A stretch of 64,000 bases of DNA from Pseudomonas extremorientalis (GTDB lineage Bacteria; Pseudomonadota; Gammaproteobacteria; Pseudomonadales; Pseudomonadaceae), in NCBI RefSeq assembly GCF_001870465.1, contig NZ_MDGK01000056.1:124001-188000 (forward strand), written 5' to 3'. The translations under genes and the position numbers were made by a program. Shown here in pieces: positions 54,728 through 63,185 of this stretch (the first letter of the stretch is position 1; each line of letters starts with the position of its first letter). The notes under the pieces are model-generated. The model saw nothing but the letters and a program-made list of their open reading frames with translations, ran no database searches and was not told the origin of the DNA.

Positions 54728-57031
54728 TCAACGCGGCACGACCGGCTTGCGCGCAGGCTTGCCGCCCTTGCCCTTGGCCGCATCGGCACGCTCCTTGGCG
54801 GCCTGCTTGTTGCGCGCCTGGGCCGCGGCCTTGGCTTGTTCACGCTTGTCCCACGGGTTGCTGCCGTCACTGCCACGGGGCGGCAGGCCGGTATGCTGGG
54901 TGAGGATCCTGGTGGTGGTTTCCTTGGCGACCTTGTGGCTACCGGCCGGCGTCGAGTTCTTGCGACGGGCGCTCTGGTAGCTGTCGGTGCTCGGCTGGTG
55001 CAACGGGATCAACTGGTCCTTGCCCGGCCCGATCAGGTCGGCGCGGCCCATGCGGGTCAGTGCCTCACGCAGCATCGGCCAGCCTTTCGGGTCGTGGTAG
55101 CGCAGGAACGCCTTGTGCAGGCGGCGCTGCTCTTCGCTCTTGACGATGGTTACCGCGTCGCTCTTGTAGGTGACCTTGCGCAGCGGGTTCTTGCCCGAGT
55201 GATACATGGCCGTGGCGGTGGCCATCGGCGACGGGTAGAACGCCTGTACCTGGTCGGCGCGGAAGCCGTTGCCCTTGAGCCACAGGGCCAGGTTCATCAT
55301 GTCTTCATCGGTGGTACCCGGGTGGGCGGCGATGAAGTAAGGAATCAGGTACTGCTCCTTGCCCGCTTCCTTGGTGTACTTCTCGAACATGCGCTTGAAC
55401 TTGTCATAGCTGCCAATGCCCGGCTTCATCATCTGGTTGAGCGGACCTTCCTCGGTGTGTTCCGGGGCGATCTTGAGGTAGCCGCCGACGTGGTGGGTGA
55501 CCAGCTCTTTCACGTATTCCGGCGACTCGACGGCCAGGTCATAGCGCAGGCCGGAGGCGATCAGGATCTTCTTCACACCCGGCAACGCACGGGCGCTGCG
55601 GTACAGCTGGATCAACGACGAGTGGTCAGTGTTCAGATTCGGGCAGATACCGGGGAACACGCACGACGGCTTGCGGCACGCGGATTCGATTTCCGGGCTC
55701 TTGCAGGCGATGCGGTACATGTTCGCGGTCGGACCGCCGAGGTCGGAGATCACGCCGGTAAAGCCGGGGACCTTGTCGCGGATCTCTTCGATCTCGCGAA
55801 TGATCGACTCTTCGGAACGGTTCTGGATGATGCGGCCTTCGTGCTCGGTGATGGAGCAGAAAGTGCAGCCGCCGAAGCAGCCACGCATGATGTTCACCGA
55901 GAAGCGGATCATGTCGTAGGCCGGGATTTTTTCCTTGCCGTACGCGGGGTGCGGGACGCGGGCGTACGGCATGCCGAACACGTAGTCCATTTCTTCGGTG
56001 GTCATCGGAATGGGTGGCGGGTTGAACCACACGTCCACTTCGCCGTGCTTCTGCACCAGGGCGCGAGCGTTGCCTGGGTTGGTTTCCAGGTGCAGCACGC
56101 GGTTGGCGTGGGCGTAGAGCACCGCATCGCCACGGACTTTCTCCACCGATGGCAGGCGGATCACGGTCTTGTCGCGGGTCATCTTGGGGCTGGCCAGGAT
56201 CTGCACGACCTTGGCTTCTTCCGGATCATCCTGCGGCCCTTTTTCCTGCTCGATGGCGCAGGCCTGGGTGTCCTGGGTGTTGACGTACGGGTTGATGATC
56301 TTGTCGATCTTGCCCGGACGGTCGATACGCGTGGAGTCCACTTCGTACCAGCCGGCCGGCGTGTCGCGACGGATGAACGCGGTACCGCGCACATCGGTGA
56401 TGTCTTCGATCTTGTGGCCCCACGACAGGCGCTGGGCGACTTCGACGATGGCGCGCTCGGCGTTGCCGTACAGCAGGATATCGGCGGTGGCGTCGATCAG
56501 GATCGAATTGCGCACCCGGTCCTGCCAGTAGTCGTAGTGGGCGATGCGACGCAGGGAGGCTTCGATGCCGCCGAGTACGATCGGCACGTTCTTGTAGGCT
56601 TCCTTGCACCGCTGGCTGTACACCAGGCTGGCGCGATCCGGGCGTTTGCCCGCCATGCCGCCTGGGGTGTAGGCGTCGTCGGAGCGGATTTTCTTGTCGG
56701 CGGTATAGCGGTTGATCATGGAGTCCATGTTGCCGGCCGCGACGCCGAAGAACAGGTTCGGCTCGCCGAGCTTCATGAAGTCGTCTTTGGACTGCCAGTT
56801 CGGCTGGGCAATGATCCCGACGCGGAAGCCCTGGGACTCCAGCAGCCGGCCGATGATCGCCATGCCGAACGACGGATGGTCAACGTAGGCATCACCGGTG
56901 ACGATGATGATGTCGCAGGAATCCCAGCCAAGTTGATCCATCTCCTCCCTGCTCATCGGCAGGAATGGCGCTGGACCGAAACATTCGGCCCAGTACTTGG
57001 GATAGTCAAATAACGGCTTGGCTGTTTGCAT
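54728..57031 (-). CDS. ygiQ: YgiQ-family radical SAM protein
   Basis: 767 aa from the ATG at 57031 (MQTAKPLFDYPKYWAECFG). The N-terminal domain contains GDAYVDHPSFGMAIIGR. The radical SAM cluster motif is C385-xxx-C389-xx-C392 in MRGCFGGCTFCS. The C-terminus is Lys/Ala-rich and likely disordered (from about 700). YgiQ proteins are widespread, bind a 4Fe-4S cluster and have no settled substrate. It is transcribed away from the SET-like toxin gene, with a strong terminator at its end. Confidence 0.9.
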   Translation of the reverse strand: MQTAKPLFDYPKYWAECFGPAPFLPMSREEMDQLGWDSCDIIIVTGDAYVDHPSFGMAIIGRLLESQGFRVGIIAQPNWQSKDDFMKLGEPNLFFGVAAGNMDSMINRYTADKKIRSDDAYTPGGMAGKRPDRASLVYSQRCKEAYKNVPIVLGGIEASLRRIAHYDYWQDRVRNSILIDATADILLYGNAERAIVEVAQRLSWGHKIEDITDVRGTAFIRRDTPAGWYEVDSTRIDRPGKIDKIINPYVNTQDTQACAIEQEKGPQDDPEEAKVVQILASPKMTRDKTVIRLPSVEKVRGDAVLYAHANRVLHLETNPGNARALVQKHGEVDVWFNPPPIPMTTEEMDYVFGMPYARVPHPAYGKEKIPAYDMIRFSVNIMRGCFGGCTFCSITEHEGRIIQNRSEESIIREIEEIRDKVPGFTGVISDLGGPTANMYRIACKSPEIESACRKPSCVFPGICPNLNTDHSSLIQLYRSARALPGVKKILIASGLRYDLAVESPEYVKELVTHHVGGYLKIAPEHTEEGPLNQMMKPGIGSYDKFKRMFEKYTKEAGKEQYLIPYFIAAHPGTTDEDMMNLALWLKGNGFRADQVQAFYPSPMATATAMYHSGKNPLRKVTYKSDAVTIVKSEEQRRLHKAFLRYHDPKGWPMLREALTRMGRADLIGPGKDQLIPLHQPSTDSYQSARRKNSTPAGSHKVAKETTTRILTQHTGLPPRGSDGSNPWDKREQAKAAAQARNKQAAKERADAAKGKGGKPARKPVVPR

Positions 57032-57249
57032 GACGGTGACCGGTGTTGAGATGGAAAATCGCGGGCGCGGAATATAGCACAAATTTTGACCAATTCCGAC
57101 GGCAATGGTCGGCTTTTACCCTGGCATCACTTTTCCCCGGTACTCATAGCCGGATTTGCAGGGGGCAAGGGCCTAATCCGCTAGCCCCATCCCCGGAAAC
57201 ACCCTGGATAGGCTGTCAGGATTCAACTAGCCTTTTCATGGAAACCCAG

Positions 57250-60200
57250 ATGAGCAGTAATCCCGCGCCTCCACTGGTAACACCCGACGCCCACGCCGCC
57301 TTCATCCAGACCCAACTCCCCACTTGGCTCACCGACTCCCCCGCAGACACCCGCGCAGCCCTGCGCGCCAACCTGCTCAAGAGCAATCAATCCAGGCACA
57401 AGATCCAAGAACTCCTCAGGCAACTGCAAAGCCCCGAGGCGTTCGCTTTTCCGCTGTTTGAGCAGGCGCTGCGCCGCGAATACCTGACGCTGCTGAATGC
57501 GAAGACTTCGGTCCTGGTGCGCGAATGGAAAAACCATCACCTGTTCGGGCTGCTACGCACCCACGCACGCACCACTGAACAATCCCTTTTGGAGGCGGCC
57601 CTGCAGAACTTCGAGGCTTCGGAAGCAGAGGACGGCGGCATGGAGACCGGGACCGAGCTTTTCAACATCACCCAGGACTCACGATTTCCTTCGTTGATTT
57701 CCGCGACGCTCTTCGCCGGTTTTTGCCGCAAACTGGACCTGGGCGGGCAATACCTCAAGCATATTCGCACGGTCATCAGCACCAATCTGTCGGTACGCCG
57801 GTTCTTTCGCGAGCACGAACAGCAGCGTTTCAACGTTGCCTTGCACCTGGCCTACCTCAAGAAGAAGATGCCGGAAACCCTTTACGAAGAATTGGTCGAG
57901 CTCTCCGAGCGCGGACACCACGTGGCCTTCGACTGCTTTCACCTGACGCTTGGTGGAGTGGTGTTGCCTGACGTCCTGGTCATCGTTGACGTCCGGGCAG
58001 AAACCGGACCGCTTCTCTACACACCTGAAGACCCGATCGAGGCACTTCGCCAGCACCCCTCGATGGACGACCTGGAAACTCAACTCGTTAAACGCCTGAT
58101 GCGACCGGACTACCTGGCCTTCTTCAAGCGGCTGGCCCCAGTGCATCAGCGAGAATCGCTGCTGCATGTAAAGCCCATGTGGATTGATTGGCTGCCCATC
58201 GGCTCACCCGGGAAAATCAAGCCAGCGCAGCTGGACAAACCGCTGACCCTGACCAAAATCACCGGCAATCTGTTCCACGCCATCATCCTGCGACGGTTTT
58301 CCCAGATAGAAAGCGACGCTTGCGAAGTCGCGGTCCCGACGGCACAGGTTGATGCCATCAGCCGACAAAAACGCCTGCAGTTCTATGCCGACCTGGGTAA
58401 ATCCCTGCTGTTCTTTGCCGCATCCTTCGTGCCAATCGTCGGGGAGGTTCTGCTGGTCGTTACCGCCGCCCAATTGATCGGCACGGTCTATAACGGCTTT
58501 GCCGCCTGGAGCCGGGGCGATAGCCAACAGGCGCTCGACGACCTGCTGGACGTGGTGGATAACGTTGCCATGGCCGTAGCGACCGCCGGCGTGATCAAGG
58601 CAGGACGCTTTACGGCGGGCCTCGTGAAAGTTCAGGTACGCAATCAGGGCTGGCGCCTCTGGCACTCTGACTTGGAACCCTACCAACACCCCGCGACATT
58701 GCCTGAACACGTGGTTGCCGATAAACAAGGTATCTATCAATACCAACAGCAGTCGTATCTAAAACTGGATGATCACCCCCATGCCATTCAGCGCTCACCC
58801 GATGGCACACGATGGGAGTTGTCACACCCCAGCGATCCGCACGCTTATTCACCTCCCCTGTTGAACAACGAAGCCGGCGGCTGGCGCCATGTGCACGAAA
58901 CGCCAGAGGATTGGGACACGCTCAAACTGATCAAGCGCCTGGGCCCAGATGCGGCCAACATAACCCAACCGTCCGTAGAGCCCATCCTGCTGATCAGCGG
59001 GCTGGACAGCACCACATTGCGCCAAGCCCATCAAGAGATGGTGCGCCCTGCCCCCTTGCTATGCGATACGGTTACACACTTCAACCTGGACCAGGAAATC
59101 AATGATTTCAACCTGAGCCGTGCCGAGGGCACCTCCGTGACGGCTCACTCGCCGCTGATTCAAGCCCACCTGCTCACCTCGCTGCCCGAATGGCCCGCCA
59201 CTTACGGGCTGAAGGTGGTCGACCAGCAGCAACAGACCGTGATGCAGTTCGGTCAGGGCAACGTCGAAATCAAGGTCAGCGAAGACCGTTTCAGAAAGGG
59301 CGAGTTATTGCATGCCATAGAGGCGCAAATGCCTCAGACCGCGTTCAATAATCTGCTGCCCTCCTCGCCTATCGACTACTTCAGTAAAACCGAAAACCTT
59401 GCCCTGAGATTGAGCAAGCAGGCCGCACAGAAAAAACAATGGCTGTTTTCTCAACTCAACGCGGCCAATGAAGCCGCGGTCACACCCACCGAAAAAAGTC
59501 TGCGCACACTGATGCCGCAACTGTCCAAACGACATCTTGAAGAGATAGAGCGCACACTCCCAGCAAGCAAACGCCAACGCTTGCAAGCGGGAGACAGCCT
59601 GGACCCCGTATCGCTCGAAGAAGCAGACCACTACACAAAGATGGCAAAGGTCGCCCAGCTGCAAGAGAGCATTTTCCTCAATACCTTGCGCAACCGGGAA
59701 AGCGTGCAATTGATGCTTTACACACTGGAGCAGATACCCGGTTGGCCTGGGTCGCGCCGGATTGATGTGTATGACGACAGTACCGAGGGGCCGCTTCTGG
59801 GGAGTATCGGTAACGCGGATGCCCCTTCGAGCCATACGCTGATCCGCAAAGGCGAGCTATACGCGCTTCACGCCTCACCAGATACCCTCCCCCCCCCACT
59901 GACCGATCTGCCTCACGCAATCGAGCAAACACTTTCCCCCTTGGAGCACCGTGCACTGCTGCGCCAATCGGGTGCGGATTCGTTTGAGCAGGCCCTGCAC
60001 AAATCCGGCAAGTCACTGATGGCCAGCAGCCTTCCGCGTCTGCGCGGCAAGCCCCTTACCCTCGAAACCCGGCCCTCGGCAGGGTTGCCACTCGACCCCT
60101 TGTTCGCCGAACCAACCCCTCCGGCCGAACTGACAAGGCTGGCTGACCAGACCTTTCAAGCGCCGCCACTGCCTGACGGAAGTTTTCGCTATTACGTCCA

Positions 60201-61206
60201 GGACGAGCAGAACTACTACCAGATCAAAAAAGACCCGCAGGGATGGCGACTGGTCGATGCGCGTAGCCGTTTCCGGGCCTATTCGCCCTATCTGCGCAAA
60301 AACGCCAACGGGGGTTGGGAAATCGACCCCGCCAAAGGTGGGTTACCGGGCGGAGGGGGCTCGCCTGCGCCATCACTCGAAAGCGTCGACTCCATTGACG
60401 GGTATGGGTCGGCACACTCGTCCAATTCTTACGGATCAGCCGAGGAAGGCACTGTAGACGCGCTCTACACTCCTCAGGAATTGGCCTACATGCGCACCGA
60501 GCGCAGCTACCAGCACAGCCAGAACTATCGGCGTATTTATGACCGCGCCAACTGTGGCCGCTACCCACTGCGCGATGAAAATGGTCAGCCCATGCGGATC
60601 CGACTCATGCAAGTCCAAGGGAAGTCGTTAACGTCCGGCACGGTATTCAGCAAAGACCAGCTGCTGCCCTACATCCGCTGGGAAGGTTATGAAAACGTCG
60701 CGCGCCTGTATGAAGACAAGCTTGAGGTTTTACCCTTCACCGCCGCTCATCAAAAATTCCCCCAGGAGGCCGCAATGATCGGCGAAGCCACGGTCATCAC
60801 GCGGCGCCCGCTGAGCAAGGGCGAAGCGCTGGGCGTGTATGGAGGGGACATCCTGCCGTTTTTCGTGGCGAAGGCGCGCCGAGATCCTTATCTGATGGCC
60901 GTCAAGGATGTGAGGCCTGTGTCGCCCCACGCGCTCAACACTCAGCCGGTACTGTCCGGCGACAACGCGTTGTCGAGGATCAATACCATTTTTGAATATG
61001 AGGCCGATGTTCCGGTGCGACAGGCCGCCTCGGGCTACAACGTTGAGGCGGCACAATTCAGGGTCCAGGCCCAGGTCGGCAACCGACAGGATCAAATGAT
61101 ACTCACCGGATTATTTGCCAGCGAATCTATTCCCGCCGGCACTGAGTTGCGCTGGAACTACCAATACGACGAAGCCACCATCCGTGCGCTGTTTGCCCGG
61201 CCGTAA
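57250..61206 (+). CDS. DUF6543-type toxin-like protein with C-terminal SET-like domain
   Basis: 1318 aa from the ATG at 57250, which has GGAA six bases upstream; an in-frame ATG at 57238 is the alternative. The N-terminal half matches the other giant proteins: LEAALQNFEASEAEDGG, KLDLGGQYLKH, and hydrophobic helices at about 376-455 followed by AWSRGDSQQALDDLLD. It also has LWHSDLEPY near 471 and HPSDPHAYSPPLL. LRR and NEL parts are absent. From about 1161 the sequence reads like a SET domain. PLSKGEALGVYGGDIL near 1185-1200 resembles the xxKGExxGxYxGE motif. INTIFEYEA and GYNVEAAQF stand where the NHxxxPN region is expected, and SIPAGTELRWNYQYDE near 1290 resembles IxxGEELxxDY. Protein lysine methylation of a host target is therefore inferred. 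It sits between ygiQ and dnaB. Confidence 0.82.
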   Translation: MSSNPAPPLVTPDAHAAFIQTQLPTWLTDSPADTRAALRANLLKSNQSRHKIQELLRQLQSPEAFAFPLFEQALRREYLTLLNAKTSVLVREWKNHHLFGLLRTHARTTEQSLLEAALQNFEASEAEDGGMETGTELFNITQDSRFPSLISATLFAGFCRKLDLGGQYLKHIRTVISTNLSVRRFFREHEQQRFNVALHLAYLKKKMPETLYEELVELSERGHHVAFDCFHLTLGGVVLPDVLVIVDVRAETGPLLYTPEDPIEALRQHPSMDDLETQLVKRLMRPDYLAFFKRLAPVHQRESLLHVKPMWIDWLPIGSPGKIKPAQLDKPLTLTKITGNLFHAIILRRFSQIESDACEVAVPTAQVDAISRQKRLQFYADLGKSLLFFAASFVPIVGEVLLVVTAAQLIGTVYNGFAAWSRGDSQQALDDLLDVVDNVAMAVATAGVIKAGRFTAGLVKVQVRNQGWRLWHSDLEPYQHPATLPEHVVADKQGIYQYQQQSYLKLDDHPHAIQRSPDGTRWELSHPSDPHAYSPPLLNNEAGGWRHVHETPEDWDTLKLIKRLGPDAANITQPSVEPILLISGLDSTTLRQAHQEMVRPAPLLCDTVTHFNLDQEINDFNLSRAEGTSVTAHSPLIQAHLLTSLPEWPATYGLKVVDQQQQTVMQFGQGNVEIKVSEDRFRKGELLHAIEAQMPQTAFNNLLPSSPIDYFSKTENLALRLSKQAAQKKQWLFSQLNAANEAAVTPTEKSLRTLMPQLSKRHLEEIERTLPASKRQRLQAGDSLDPVSLEEADHYTKMAKVAQLQESIFLNTLRNRESVQLMLYTLEQIPGWPGSRRIDVYDDSTEGPLLGSIGNADAPSSHTLIRKGELYALHASPDTLPPPLTDLPHAIEQTLSPLEHRALLRQSGADSFEQALHKSGKSLMASSLPRLRGKPLTLETRPSAGLPLDPLFAEPTPPAELTRLADQTFQAPPLPDGSFRYYVQDEQNYYQIKKDPQGWRLVDARSRFRAYSPYLRKNANGGWEIDPAKGGLPGGGGSPAPSLESVDSIDGYGSAHSSNSYGSAEEGTVDALYTPQELAYMRTERSYQHSQNYRRIYDRANCGRYPLRDENGQPMRIRLMQVQGKSLTSGTVFSKDQLLPYIRWEGYENVARLYEDKLEVLPFTAAHQKFPQEAAMIGEATVITRRPLSKGEALGVYGGDILPFFVAKARRDPYLMAVKDVRPVSPHALNTQPVLSGDNALSRINTIFEYEADVPVRQAASGYNVEAAQFRVQAQVGNRQDQMILTGLFASESIPAGTELRWNYQYDEATIRALFARP

Positions 61207-61212
61207 GGCGCG

Positions 61213-62610
61213 TTATTCGTCGTCGTCGAAGTTGTAGCTGCCCGGGGCGAGGTTTTCGAAGCGTGTGTACTTGCCGATGAACGCCAGGCGGATAAAGCCG
61301 ATGGGGCCGTTCCGCTGTTTGCCGATGATGATTTCGGCAATGCCTTTGTGCTCGGTCTCGGGGTGATACACCTCGTCGCGATACACGAACATGATCACGT
61401 CGGCGTCCTGCTCGATCGCGCCGGATTCACGCAAGTCGGAGTTCACCGGGCGCTTGTTGGGGCGTTGTTCCAGGGAACGGTTGAGCTGGGACAGCGCCAC
61501 CACCGGGCAGTTGAATTCCTTGGCCAGGGCCTTGAGGGATCGGGAGATTTCGGAAATCTCGTTGGTCCGGCTGTCACCGCTGGAACCGGGGATCTGCATC
61601 AACTGCAGGTAGTCGATCATGATCAGGGCGATATCGCCGTGCTCGCGCGCCAGGCGGCGGGTACGCGCACGCATTTCCGAGGGGCTGATACCGGCGGTGT
61701 CATCGATGAACAGCTTGCGGTCGTTAAGCAGGTTGACCGCCGAGGTCAGGCGCGGCCAATCGTCGTCTTCCAGTTGGCCGGAACGCACCTTGGTCTGGTC
61801 GATACGCCCGAGCGACGAGAGCATCCGCATGATCAGCGATTCGCCTGGCATCTCCAGTGAGTACACCAGCACGGTCTTGTCGCTGCGCAACACCGCGTTT
61901 TCCACCAGGTTCATCGCGAAGGTGGTCTTACCCATGGAAGGACGGCCGGCGACGATGATCAAGTCGGAGGGCTGCAGGCCGCTGGTTTTCTCGTCGAGGT
62001 CGGTGTAGCCGGTGGAAATACCGGTGATGGCGGCGTCGGTGTTGAACAGGGTGTCGATGCGGTCGATGGCCTTGGTCAACAGCTCGTTGACGCCCACCGG
62101 GCCGCCGGTTTTCGGGCGGGCCTCGGCGATCTGGAAGATCTGGCGCTCGGCTTCGTCGAGGATCTCTTCGGCGGTGCGCCCTTCTGGGTTGAAGGCGCTG
62201 TCGGCGATCTCGGTGCTGATGCCGATCAGTTGGCGCAACGTGGCGCGCTGGCGAACGATCTGGGCATAGGCCTTGATGTTGGCGACGGACGGCGTGTTCT
62301 TCGCCAGTTCGCCCAGGTAGCCGAGGCCGCCGACCTGGGAGGTCTGGCCTTCCTTGTCCAGTTGTTCGGCCAGGGTCACCACGTCGATCGGCGAGTTCTG
62401 GTCGGCCAGCTTGGCGATGGCGCGGAAGATCAGGCGGTGGTCATGGCGATAGAAATCACCGTCCGAGACTTGATCCAGCACGCGTTCCCAGGCGTTGTTG
62501 TCCAGCATCAAACCACCGAGCACAGCCTGTTCGGCCTCGATGGAATGCGGCGGCACCTTCAGGGCAGCGGTTTGCAGATCGTATTGCTCAGGAGCTGAAA
62601 TATCGTTCAT
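61213..62610 (-). CDS. dnaB: Replicative DNA helicase DnaB
   Basis: 465 aa from the ATG at 62610 (MNDISAPEQYDLQTAALKVPPHSIEAEQAVLGG). The N-terminal domain binds primase. The C-terminal RecA-fold motor has Walker A GRPSMGKTTF, Walker B LIMIDYLQLM and SQLNRSLEQRPNKRPVNSDLRESGAIEQDAD. It is a hexameric 5'-3' helicase at the replication fork. The stop lies 6 bp from the stop of the convergent SET-like toxin gene. A terminator separates it from rplI, so it may have its own promoter. Confidence 0.97.
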   Translation of the reverse strand: MNDISAPEQYDLQTAALKVPPHSIEAEQAVLGGLMLDNNAWERVLDQVSDGDFYRHDHRLIFRAIAKLADQNSPIDVVTLAEQLDKEGQTSQVGGLGYLGELAKNTPSVANIKAYAQIVRQRATLRQLIGISTEIADSAFNPEGRTAEEILDEAERQIFQIAEARPKTGGPVGVNELLTKAIDRIDTLFNTDAAITGISTGYTDLDEKTSGLQPSDLIIVAGRPSMGKTTFAMNLVENAVLRSDKTVLVYSLEMPGESLIMRMLSSLGRIDQTKVRSGQLEDDDWPRLTSAVNLLNDRKLFIDDTAGISPSEMRARTRRLAREHGDIALIMIDYLQLMQIPGSSGDSRTNEISEISRSLKALAKEFNCPVVALSQLNRSLEQRPNKRPVNSDLRESGAIEQDADVIMFVYRDEVYHPETEHKGIAEIIIGKQRNGPIGFIRLAFIGKYTRFENLAPGSYNFDDDE

Positions 62611-62635
62611 GGCCACTTGGAATTTGGGGTGTGTA

Positions 62636-62673
62636 GAAAAACAAAAGGCACGACCTGTAAACAGGATCGTGCC
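62636..62673 (-). terminator. Rho-independent terminator after rplI
   Basis: On the minus strand the GGCACGA...TCGTGCC stem (62647-62657 with 62662-62673) is followed by TTTTGTTTTT. It lies about 50 bp after the rplI stop and before dnaB. Confidence 0.88.
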
Positions 62674-62720
62674 CGATGTTAACCGCCTGGCACGCGAGGT
62701 GCCAGCCAGTTAGGTGCGGC

Positions 62721-63167
62721 TTAAGCTGCTACCACGACAACGCGTACGGTGGCTTCAACTTCGGCGTGCAGGTGCACGGCTACGTCGAATTCGCCTACGT
62801 TGCGGATGGTGCCGTTCGGCAGACGAACTTCGCTCTTCTGCACTTCAACGCCGGAGGCGGTCAGTGCATCAGCGATGTCGTGGGTGCCGATCGAACCGAA
62901 CAGCTTGCCTTCGTCACCGGCGGTGGCAGTGATAGTCACTTCCAGCTCAGCCAGTTGGGCAGCGCGAGTTTCGGCCGAAGCTTTTTTGTCTGCTGCGGCT
63001 TTTTCCAGCTCGGCACGACGCTCTTCAAACGCAGCCAGGTTGGCAGCGGTTGCAGCGGTGGCTTTGCCGTATGGCAGCAGGTAGTTACGACCGTAGCCGG
63101 CCTTAACGTTCACTTTGTCGCCCAGGTTGCCCAGGTTGGCGACTTTTTCCAGAAGGATCAGTTGCAT
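62721..63167 (-). CDS. rplI: 50S ribosomal protein L9
   Basis: 148 aa with AGAGGA upstream. The N-terminal L9 domain MQLILLEKVANLGNLGDKV and GYGRNYLLPYGKA bind 23S rRNA. A long connecting helix (LAAFEERRAELEKAAADKKA) leads to the C-terminal domain (GKLFGSIGTHDIADAL). It is located in the usual rpsF-rpsR-(membrane gene)-rplI order. Confidence 0.98.
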   Translation of the reverse strand: MQLILLEKVANLGNLGDKVNVKAGYGRNYLLPYGKATAATAANLAAFEERRAELEKAAADKKASAETRAAQLAELEVTITATAGDEGKLFGSIGTHDIADALTASGVEVQKSEVRLPNGTIRNVGEFDVAVHLHAEVEATVRVVVVAA

Positions 63168-63185
63168 GTGAAAATCCTCTAACTT

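Noticed and set aside
54713..57013. Long plus-strand open frame (about 766 codons) opposite ygiQ
   Set aside because: It is antisense to a clear radical SAM gene. The translation is His/Val/Gly/Asp-rich with no domain, as expected from high-GC mirror frames.
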